Part shown: one piece after another, positions 50,101 through 59,576 of the stretch
Numbering within the stretch: the first letter of the stretch is position 1
Layout: every line of letters starts with the position of its first letter
Source: Saxidomus purpurata
Taxonomy: Eukaryota > Mollusca > Bivalvia > Venerida > Veneridae
DNA: 64,000 bases
Direction of reading: 5' to 3'
Assembly (NCBI GenBank): GCA_022818135.1
Contig: JAFMSR010000001.1
Coordinates: 38,930,858-38,994,857, forward strand
Position numbers and translations under genes: made by a program
Notes under the pieces: model-generated
Seen by the model: only the letters and a program-made list of their open reading frames with translations
What the model was told of the DNA's origin: nothing
Database searches by the model: none

Positions 50101-50953
50101 GATGAAGAATGTTTTAATTTCCTGTTCATTTTATGTAGCTTTAAAATTTTCAAAGTAGATATTTATATATTTTATCTATGTAAATGTTAAATTATTTTAT
50201 ATACTTATGTAAACGTTTGAAAAGTAGTGAAAACTATTGTTTAGCCAGTATAAAAAACGATTTCGGTCAAACATGCCGTTATCTTCCAATATCGGGTAAT
50301 GTGGATCCATTACGATTATATGACTCGAGTTATTGTTTTATTTTTTATCTACGTAGTAGTATCACAGTTTTTCTTGTATTTTATTATCCCGGTTTAGGAT
50401 TCTGAAACAGCTTTTTTAGTTAAACAGTTAACACAAGTTAATAACAGCTCTTCCTATATAACCTATAGTAAGTTAGTCTGGCTAATAAGGGAAATACCTA
50501 ATAAATTATTGTATAATTGTGTTTTAATGCATCTACTTTGATGTATAGAGTACGGACATGCTTACATTTAGATAATCATGTGACCAAGTAGCCAGATTTC
50601 TTTCACGTGGCCAAATGAAAACAGAATGAACAATATGACAGTCACGTAAGTTTCAACAAGTGAGAACATACGTTAGTTTGTAAAAACCATGCGGTGCCCT
50701 AGTGGTTACGGTGTTCTATTCGTATCCTAACGACTCGAGTTCCGGAGCCTAAGTCAGGCCAACATAACTTAACATTTTCAGATAAGTAATTTGTTGGATG
50801 GTATCTCGAGAGCGGTAGCCTAAGTTGAAGTTACAGGTTTTGCAGTCGATCTCAAGCGAATATGTATAAACTGTGTAATAATAAATGTAAACTCTTACCT
50901 GCTCTTACAACAGCAATTTCAATAAGCAAGATGACGATGTAGGAAAGTTCCAT
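47117..50953 (-). CDS. Secreted F-type (fucose-binding) lectin, three exons
   Basis: Exon 1, 50,953-50,899: MELSYIVILLIEIAVVRA, a hydrophobic signal peptide, donor GCAG|GTAAGA. Exon 2, 48,806-48,588: begins GYNVALNKPTAISS, acceptor TTCCAG, donor GTG|GTAAGT. Exon 3, 47,337-47,117: ends with a TGA-type stop after CEIEVYSG and seven more residues. Joined it is 495 bases, 164 residues, with all phases consistent. The F-type lectin sugar motif H-x26-R-x-D-x4-R is present exactly: His60 in ECFHT, Arg87 and Asp89 in NRGDCC, Arg94. The vicinal Cys90-Cys91 pair that stacks on fucose is also present. The family binds terminal L-fucose on microbial or host glycans, usually in innate immunity or gamete recognition; which applies here is not shown. 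A donor-like site (TCAG|GTATAT) just before the last residues leaves room for another domain further left. Confidence 0.92.
47992..48095. repeat. ~36-bp minisatellite with TGACGT in lectin intron 2
   Basis: Three tandem copies of AATAATACCCGTCAATCAAT then GACGTATTCTTC; the second copy contains the full palindrome TGACGTCA. It lies in the intron between lectin exons 2 and 3. Confidence 0.85.
48807..50898. other. Lectin intron 1, with a SINE-like tRNA-related segment
   Basis: A 2,092-bp intron. At 50,692-50,765 the plus strand reads 'gcggtgccctagtggttacg' and 'gactcgagttccggagcc', which resembles A and B boxes of a tRNA-derived SINE. A similar 'atggttacggtgttcgattc' lies at 51,827 outside the gene. 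GGGCCGCAGTAACGGCCC at 49,984 is a short hairpin. Nothing else was recognised. Confidence 0.45.
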
Positions 50954-51012
50954 TTTCTGATATGTTATCTAGAAGAGAACACAGGTCCTGTGATATTTGC
51001 AAAATGATTGCG

Positions 51013-51020
51013 AATATATA
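51013..51020 (-). promoter_or_regulatory. Candidate TATA box of the lectin gene
   Basis: The minus strand reads TATATATTC about 62 bp upstream of the lectin ATG, a plausible distance if the leader is short. In AT-rich DNA such a match can be chance. Confidence 0.3.
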
Positions 51021-53369
51021 CACACTAGCATAATCAACACGCAGGATTTAGTATGCAACCAGATGGTATTTGATTAATGTCAATTCAAAATCGAGTAGCG
51101 CGGCGTGACGTTTAAATCTAGTCTTTATTAATGACGGAGCTGGGTCATGGGAAATACAATCTTGATATCAAGTCAAATTGTTGATTTCTTTAGAGGAAGG
51201 GCAGGTCCAGTAAATTGTGAAAGCATTACCTTGAAGACTAATAAAGATTATCGTCATTTGGAGAGACCTTACATACCAGCACATGTTGTTAATCAACATC
51301 ACGCCCTGTACGGTATCAGAATTATTCTCACGGCAATGTTGAATTTATTTGAGATTTTGTTGAACACATTCGTATTTGGAGTAAAATGGAACAATTGAGT
51401 TGTGGTAGCCATTTTTAACCTTTCACAGTGCCATTAAAATATCTAGCCATGGAGTAATATTCAAAAACGTGATGTATCAAATTTCACTTACACGATAGTA
51501 ATGAAACATTTTGATAAAGTAGAGATTCCATGACACAATATACATTAGTACAAAACAAATAGCTGATATTTTCCGTATTAGAACGACGATCGGTAGTTGT
51601 GACACGAATCAAGCATGTGGCAGCTGTCTATCCATTAATAAGCAATTAATAATACTTTAATGGTTAGCTGCATCACAGAGTTCCTACATGACGCAACTCT
51701 GTAGATGTTCAACACCTGTCCGCAGCATGTAAAAAAGTCACGATTAAATATTTCATTAATATGGTTTTCAAGATGAGGTTCAAATCTCACCACCACCACT
51801 TTTTTCTACTATTTTCTGTCCCAATGGTTACGGTGTTCGATTCGCAGCCCAGACTAATTGACTTCCGGAACCTTAACGGACGAACTGGTTACATGATAGT
51901 GCCAAAATAAATCAAAGCACTGAAAGTGCTGATAACAAGGAGTCCTCTGCAAAATAAGACACAAGGGAATTTTTCTTACAGACAATGAGTGATCATATGT
52001 GTCAATACTTCGCTAACAGTACTTGAGTTTGGTTATTATCCGTTTGTTTTTATCACAGACCGGAAGTTCATTGATAACACAGCATGTTGCTGTTATTTTA
52101 TTTTTTCAAAAACATAGTTTTGCTTGAAACTTTTTGGCGAAGTGTAATACAGTGCTTTTAAATTGTATGTAACCAGCTTTGTTTATGACACATCCTTCAG
52201 GAATACATGACACGACTCAGTACTTAAAAGCTGCTCGCTTTCAGATTTTGGTAAAAAAATAATGTTCTTGAAACTGTATAAAATAGCATATCTTAGAGCA
52301 TATAGTCATATATAAAAGGTTCCAGTATATATTATAAAACAGGTCATTATTTTCATAATGATGTATGACCAGATCAGCTTCCGTGGTAAAGTGGTTACAG
52401 AAGCTGACTTAATATCACTATAACATCCGACTTTTTCTCTTAAGGTAGGGAAGTAGGCAGTGGCTTGCGAAGATTCGGAGCCTAGTAGTAGAACTTTCTA
52501 GGACGATGTTAGGTACACTAGCTGCCTATTAAACTGATCAAATACATGTACTTTAGAAGTGGACGTTTAAGTCCTACAACAACGATATCTTATCATAAAT
52601 CATAAAAGAAACCAAATGCAGCATTTTTTCTAAAAGGGACATACCCTATAACTGATGCAAAATGAAATTACCTACAAAAATTATTAATAGAACGTGTGAA
52701 TGTACATGTTTTATAACTTAACCTATAAGTTTCAGCAGTCTTTTAATGAGAAACACTCATCTTATATTATTATGCTTATAAATGTTCTCAAATAATGAAC
52801 AAACAGAGCAGTATACGTAAGTAAGCTTTAAATCATTTAAGTAGAATACGATTTCCGAACTGATTGTAGTAGTTTAATGGATTTAAAAGCGAGAATAAAC
52901 CTGTAGGATGTAAAATCAATACATACACAGAATATGAAAAGTCGTGCTAGAGGTGAGATTTCAAATTATGTTGATTAAGAAGTTTCTTACGGTAATAATC
53001 AATGACCTAATTGTAGGTTTATAAGTCTTTGCAATTGAATTGAAATAATTGTTGATGCATGTACATAATATAGATCAAGATTGCTTTTACTGTTAACTTA
53101 CTAAAGGGACACTGTATAATGCGGCGATCTGTTGTGCAGTACACTTCTGTAGTGAAAGTTGTACACAAACAAACATGTACAAAATGTATATGATCGTGGC
53201 TGTTTTTATTACTGTAATGACATGCCATTTTCTAAATAAATTGCAAAAGAAAGAAGGAAAACACAGTCTGTACTGCTGGCATATTACATGGTTTTGAAGT
53301 TGTTTTTAGAGAAAAAAAGAATGTACATTTAAACTTCTTTCTTAGCAAGATAATACTTGTGCCTTTCAG
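51021..53369. other. Intergenic stretch with dispersed repeat fragments
   Basis: 51,820-51,905 and 52,375-52,500 carry tRNA-related SINE-like phrases ('atggttacggtgttcgattc', 'ggtaaagtggttacag'). 52,635-52,760 matches the repeat at 1,386-1,480. 'aaatcaaagcactgaaagtg' at 51,910 resembles 60,368. No coding exon was recognised; an intron of the gene starting at 53,370 may lie here. Confidence 0.4.
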
Positions 53370-54480
53370 AGTTTCCACCAGAAGATGCAGACTGGTCAAA
53401 GAACATACCAAAGGGATGGCCCCAACTGATATATGAAGACCTTGTAGACTACATGATTCACAAGAAAGCGTACCATGGGAAAGAAATGAAAGCCTTCCGG
53501 TCCCTTTACGGAAAGAACTATGTAGAAAGTGAATGGCTTGGTGATGTTTATGACTGCAAATGGGTGAATTGCACTTCTTCAAGGCAACAGTTTCTCCAAG
53601 TCAACCTGGTGTCGGACGAACTGACTATAAGGTATGGGCAGCTGTTTCAGACTCCTGTATTCAAACCGGATACTGTTCGTGCCCTGCAGGTTCTGGAAGA
53701 AATTGTTCTCACATAGAAGCTGTCCTTTATACGTTGATAATGGCATTGGATTATGGAATCGCAGGGGAATCATGCACTGACAAACAGAGACTATGGGGTA
53801 GGGGTTCGGGGAAAGTGCGCTCGTGCCATGATGAATTTGCGGACATTTTTGGTGAAAACTCAGTGAAAATGGTTAAATGTGATGACAAAGTGTCCAAACC
53901 GCATCAGTGTTTAGACCACCAGGATATGAAGACATTGGTTACTAATAGTCACATGAAACCTTTGTGGGAATGTAAGGGTACCATGCTGAACAAAATCCTA
54001 ATGGCTCCTGAGAAGACAGTAACAGAAAAGGCACCTTTAGTACATGAACAACATGATGTGAACACGGAGCAGCCTGCAACACCGTCATGTGCATGTTGTA
54101 AATTATTCTTTGATAAGTATGTTGCAGTTGGTAAGAACAGAATAACTGTCCTACAATCGGACTTTTTAGAACAGGCCTCTTCATTGTGGCTGGACAGTCG
54201 AAAAGTTCGCCTTACATCCAGTAAGATCCACAGTCTTCCGAAAACTTCAAGAGGAATGCTGATATATTTGTTATGAGCCACATTTACAATAGATTTAAAG
54301 GTTGTGCAGCAACACGGCATGGGCAGAAGTATGAACCAGTCGCCCGACAATGGTTTCAACAGAAAACTGGACTATGTCAGTGCGGCAAAATGTAATTGTC
54401 GTTCGAGAAGAACAATATTTGGCCTATAGCCCTGATGGAGTGATTGATAGTAGTATAAAATGGGGGGTCCCCCCCCCGAA
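53370..54480 (+). pseudogene. SWIM zinc-finger and YqaJ-nuclease-like protein, frameshifted
   Basis: The exon begins after a good acceptor (GTGCCTTTCAG at 53,359-53,369) with FPPEDADWSKNIPKGWPQLI. The reading frame must shift three times to follow the family: near 53,556, near 54,247 and near 54,390. In the second frame a SWIM finger C-x-C-x7-C-x-H is intact (YCSCPAGSGRNCSH, 53,674-53,712). Further on come RKVRLTSSKIHSLPKTS, HGQKYEPVARQWFQQKTG and, in the third shifted frame, YLAYSPDGVIDS. These are the RxTxS, E-P-x-A and SPDG signatures of the YqaJ/lambda-exonuclease fold. Homology stops in a C-run and a tandem 'cgaaaattttgcacata' at 54,470-54,515, before the catalytic EIK would be expected. 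Genes of this type are multi-copy in bivalves and may be carried by transposons. It faces the transposase at 54,846-57,567 tail to tail. Confidence 0.75.
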
Positions 54481-54845
54481 AATTTTGCACATACCCGAAA
54501 ATTTTGCACATACGAAGTAGGGGAAGTAACTGCTACAGAAACTGATTTCTATCACCGCAAGAGTGATGCCCCTTAATGGAGACACGCATATTGTTTTAAA
54601 AAGTGTTTCCACCAATCGCGATAGAAGAAGAAACGTGAATGTCAATAACCTCTGAAAAACTATTTTTTTTAATATATATATAAAACGATACATTTGAAGA
54701 GAGTATAGTTATTCACGCTGAGAGACAGCAGCAGACTTTTCAGGTTATAAAGACCGGCTCGGAGACCATATCATCGTTTTTGCGTCCGCCATTCAATTCG
54801 CACTTAATGTCCGGTGTATAAATCTTACATGCCTGAGTCGGTTTT

Positions 54846-57567
54846 CTATAGGATGTGTAGGCCACCAGATCTGTCCAGACATCTAAAATTGAATTCTTAA
54901 TGTGTCAGTACATGTAGATGTAGAGTTATATAAATTGTAATGACAATATCTCAGTTAGTATCATAACGTGCAAATTGTTCTGGGAGAGCCAAATTCCAGT
55001 ATTAGCATGGTATAACTGAATAGAAATATTTGTTTTCAAATAATATTGAAATTCTCCATTATGTAAAATAGTACCGGAACATGTGTCATGTCACTTATAT
55101 ACATTAAGTGTACTGTACAACCTAAGGTTATTAAGAGTGTCCTCATAGCATTTTTGTAAAGTTCTGTCTTTGTTACGTAAATTAACAAGAGCATAATGTA
55201 GTTCAAAATTTTGGACTGAAACATGCAAATGTTACAAACCGAAATCTAGCTTTAAGCACGCCAAATGACCTCTCCACAACATTTCTTGTTCTTGCATGGG
55301 CAACATTGAAGTTTTGTTGCTGATTATTAGCTGGGCGTAGATATGGCGTCATCAGCCAAGCTTTCAGCGGATATCCACTATCTCCAAGTAGCCATCCGTT
55401 TCTCTGACTTAGATCTTGGGATATCTGTGAGTTGGTCAGAATGAATGAATCATGCGTTGCTCCTGACCACCTCACCACAATATTTATGAATCTGAAAACG
55501 TTAAAGGACTAATTTAAATTCAGAGGCCCAACATGGCCCTACCTCGCTTACCTGGTTACCATTGATTGTAATACAAAGTCATCAATACAAGAACAGGTCA
55601 GTTTTAAACACGGTTTGTTATTGAACTAATGTTGTGTAAGTGTTTATAAGATTTTAATTTCATTTCATCAAAGTGACCTAGGTTTTTACCCCATGAGACA
55701 ACTAGGCATGGTGTTTATCACTTCTGTGAAGTATCATTTCATTCTAGCCTTGGGTTTTGGAGAATTAGCGTCCAAAATTTTTACTATTCCTGAGCCCCTG
55801 TGACCTTGACCTTTGACCTAGGGAACAAAACATGGGCCATGCACAACTAGGAATTATACTCATCACTTGTGTGAAGTATCATTAAATTCTGACCAGGGAA
55901 ATTGGAGATTTAGTGTCCGCAAGATTCAGTCTACAGACAGACAGACAGTTAAACAGACAAACAAGCTGAATCTAGTATACCCCCTTACACTTTGTGTGTG
56001 GTGGTAGGGGGGTATAGGGTATAACTAGACCTAGAAATCATTGAGACAAACATTATTACCAATGTTCATAATGATTGGCGGCTCATACTTCTTTGCTTTA
56101 ACATGTTAAATACACCTACCATGACATGTACAATAAAATGTGTATCATACTAAACAGTATACAAGAAACAGTTCATTCATGCATAATATTGTGTAGTCAG
56201 TTATAATCTCTTTAATCAATCCTGACCTTTTTAAGTTGTAACACATTTCCATCTAATTGTATTCAACCCAATTTAACTATTTTGTAGCAAATTTTGGCAT
56301 TGAATAATCCTTGGGGCTAGCCATGGTGTGGACATACAGACAGAAAACAAACAATTACTATAGCTCACCTTTGATTATGACCCATTCCATTTATTCAGGT
56401 TCCATTTTTAATTGTTCAAAGATTTAAGCAACAACCTGATATATGCAGCCACTACATATTCCGACTGTGTAATTTAAGAAGACAGCTTTTATCGGGAGTT
56501 AAGATACCACCTGTCTTAAGATACCAACATTTCATTTTCCATGTGTAGTAGGCATATTTGACCAAGTAAGTCTGTACTCAGTCTGTGAAATTTGCCACAA
56601 TTGATGTCGAAAAAAAATACAGTATTACTTTAACTTAGATTGATATTTTTAAATTATATAATTTCAATTGAGATTGCTATTTACTACTGACAAAAAATGG
56701 TACGAATGGATGCAATAGGAACCAACCTCATGTCAGCATCTGCAATGGCTTGCACATTAAGTGCATGGAATCCTTTCCGGCAAACATATGATGCCTCATC
56801 CTCATATGGTGTTTGTATGGGAATGAGAACACCATCTATGCACCCTATAACATTTGGAAAATGTGCTACTTGAAAAAAAATTGTTTTCATGTGCATCACT
56901 TTCTGTTGGTCAGTGGGATATCTGAAATTTGTTGAAGATTTATCACTTGGCTTTCAAACTTTTTTCACAAAAAGTATATTGTGAAACTAATTTCAGATTA
57001 TGATAACTGTAAAATATTCATTTTATTGAATATGAGTCTATGAGATCTGAATTTGATGAATGTAAAGTAAATGACACAATGTGGTTGTAAACAAATTACA
57101 ATAAAGAAACATTAACACAAAGTTATCAATATTTGTACAAAATGTTCTCATGGTTTTCACAGCAGATACTTTCTAGTAAACTGCAACATAATAGCATCAG
57201 AATATTGAAAACAAGTACATGTACAATTTCTTTCCAGACTACAAACAAAAAGTTAATGAAATTATCCAATAAAATATGTATTTAAGATGCATGTAATTTG
57301 TCTTTATTATACAAATTGTACATACTATGACATTGTGTTTTGATTTGTAATACATATACTGATGCTGATAAAACATTTGTTTTGTTCCCACTTAGTCCCT
57401 GATGGGTACATGTAACTAAAACTAGCTTACCTTATAGGGTAATGCCTAATCAGTGACGAACAAACCCTTGGAATGATTCTGCAAGCTGATGACCTGGAAA
57501 TGCCATGCAGATCTCCAGTCTCGGACAGAAAATTACCTTTGGCTAAAAATCTCAATGTTACCAGGAC
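54846..57567 (-). pseudogene. HARBI1-like (PIF/Harbinger) transposase, spliced, N-terminal exon absent
   Basis: Four minus-strand exons with GT-AG borders and matching phases. 57,567-57,431: VLVTLRFLAKGNFLSETGDL and ISRSSACRIIPRVCSSLIRH. 56,921-56,727: FPNVIGCIDGVLIPIQTPY and RKGFHALNVQAIADADM. 55,491-55,240: IVVRWSGATHDSFILTNSQI, WLLGDSGYPLKAWLMTPYLR, NVVERSFGVLKARF. 54,882-54,846: CLDRSGGLHIL then TAG. The DDE triad of the DDE_Tnp_4 fold is readable: Asp in IDG, Asp in GDSGY, Glu in VVERSFG. The final exon has a stop 11 codons in, where family members continue to an AC-x-VLHN motif, so its end is broken. Family members start with a further exon that should lie above 57,567; I could not find it. 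The protein would cut and paste Harbinger elements or, if domesticated, serve as a HARBI1-like host protein; the stop favours a decaying transposon. Confidence 0.85.
55510..56015. repeat. Dispersed bivalve-type repeat in a transposase intron
   Basis: 'gaggcccaacatggccctac', then 'ctcgcttacctg', opens it, matching the block at 14,379. It continues with 'tgaccttgacctttgaccta' and 'cagacagacagac', and ends 'ataccccc'. It lies between exons 2 and 3 of the transposase. Confidence 0.6.
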
Positions 57568-57940
57568 CTAAAATAAATGGAGAATGTATACATGTGCATC
57601 ATTCATTACTTGATTAGTCGGAGATCTTTGACACCTAAGTATTCCTATTTCTCGTTCTAAATTTGGTCAACTGACACAATAAAAAGACCAATTTTAGTTA
57701 TGAAAGCCACAATCATAATAAGATTTTATGTATTGAGCACTTACTGCGTTTAAGTGTTATGAATTCTATAATGGGTCATAGGTAAAATCCTACTACATGT
57801 ATAGTGTATGATAGCACCATATCAACTTAATAGACAGAACATCATAATTCTATAAATCACATGACAAACATTGCCTTCTTGCTAACATGTCAGAGTGTGT
57901 GACTGTAAGCTGATAGACATAAGTCATGAAAAAAAAAAGA

Positions 57941-57944
<4 letters not shown>

Positions 57945-57994
<50 letters not shown>

Positions 57995-58006
57995 AAGAGA
58001 GAGAGT
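57945..58006. repeat. (GA)n microsatellite
   Basis: About 30 GA dinucleotides, nearly pure, preceded by an A run. Confidence 0.97.
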
Positions 58007-58347
58007 AATATATTAAATATTCAATAATGTAGTATCTTCAACACTTTAAACAGACATGATAGTGATAGACCTGGGTACAGTAGGTAGACAATTTTTTTAA
58101 AACATTTACATCAAGGCCTTAAATGAAAATTCTTCAATATTGAAAACAAACTAAGATCTATATTTATGATGAATTTAATGTTTACCACTTGATAAAGTGA
58201 CTTAATTTTTTACATAGACACCAATAACCAGTTCAGTGATTGACATTACAAAATCTTACTACCCGGTATGTGCTCAGGTACATGATTTGTGGTAGGCATG
58301 TGGAAAATGAGACCTTCATAAAAGTATTTTTGAGTATGAAAGTCAAG

Positions 58348-58377
58348 ATTCATGCTGCATTAGTGTGCAGCATGAAT
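58348..58377. repeat. Perfect 12-bp inverted repeat (hairpin)
   Basis: Arms ATTCATGCTGCA and TGCAGCATGAAT around a 6-base loop, without mismatch. Function unknown. Confidence 0.9.
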
Positions 58378-58799
58378 GTCTTTGATAGTAAATAACTAAA
58401 TATTAAATGCAATTTATGTAAGTAATAAGTTGTAATATTTTTGATAACAATTTATAGAATTAACTCACCTCTGAGTCTCAACAAAAATATAAAGACACAA
58501 GTTTCTATCATACCATATGATACAGCACCAATTTTAATCAGATTTTCCAAAGACATTTTCAATCAAACTCCTCTGCTTTGGTTGAACATGTTGTATACAC
58601 CGACCATGACATGTACAATGAACTGTGTATCATACAAAACAAGATACAAGACAGTTCAGTTATGCATATTATGTAGTCGGTTAAAATCTCTTTATTCAAT
58701 CCGCCTTTAAATGAATATCTTGCAATTACATGTACATATTCTAAAGTGAAACTAACATCTAACAACGGATTTTCAAGATTTTAAATTGTTTATATCGGT

Positions 58800-59576
58800 T
58801 TTCTATCGAAATAGCCCCATCCGAATGGGGCTTCACTTTCTAAGAAATCATCTTCAGTTTAGCAATTTTGATAGAGGGTCTTAAGATAATATAATTTAGT
58901 TTATAAATCATACAAAGAAAATAGTCCCACCTAACTTGGTGTCACATTTTTATGAATCAACTTTATTTAATTTTGGTAGAGAGTCATCAGATGATCATTG
59001 TGCCAAATTATGTTAAATCTGATCAGTATTTTTAGAGAACAAGATGTTCAAAGTTTTTCCTTTTGGTTGCCATAGCAAAACCGTTTCTGCATGGATCAAA
59101 TTCTTTTACATACAAGGAACATTCCTGCCAATTTATTTACATTGGACATTGTTTCAGAGGATATAACCTAGGCAATTGTTGACGACGTACGACGACAGAC
59201 ATCAAGCGGACACAATAGCTAATCCTTACACTCTGTGCCAGGTAAGCTTAAGTACTCAACTATTTTTGTTTTCGAACAAGTGACCAGGAATAGTATAAGC
59301 AAGTTGAGCTGAAATTTGAAATACTTGATTTCAATTTAATCGATAGATTTCAGCGGGATTTAGTTTTAAGTTTATTTTGTATTTGTCACGTTTTTTTATA
59401 TCTACGTGAAAAGTCTGAAGGTGATGACCGTAATAACTATGATCGTTTTGACATATCACTATAAAACCAGGTGAATCGATATACCTTGACTGATAACATA
59501 TGAGGATAGTGCATGCTCTTTATTTTTACACAAGAAAGTTTTAGTTAAAGTTCACTTCATAAAAACGGGAGAAGAG
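58800..59576. repeat. Repeat block and upstream region shared with 19,430-20,648
   Basis: Units 'atagccccatccgaatgggg' and 'tttggtagagagtcatcag' parallel those at 19.6-19.9 kb. From about 59,390 the sequence is collinear with 20,100-20,648 ('ttgactgataac(g/a)tatg', 'gagcagttaagtcggt'). Confidence 0.7.

Larger units (their letters stand above)
57568..58799. other. Stretch upstream of the transposase exons
   Basis: I searched the minus strand for an N-terminal transposase exon and found none. It holds a (GA)n run and a perfect hairpin (separate entries). 'tgtatacaccgaccatgaca' at 58,591 resembles 56,108, a dispersed repeat. Confidence 0.45.

Noticed and set aside
53942..54359. Minus-strand frames of 80 and 136 codons
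   Set aside because: Antisense shadows of the SWIM-YqaJ coding region.
54424..54693. 89-codon minus-strand frame
   Set aside because: Antisense to the end of the YqaJ-like pseudogene and a homopolymer C tract.
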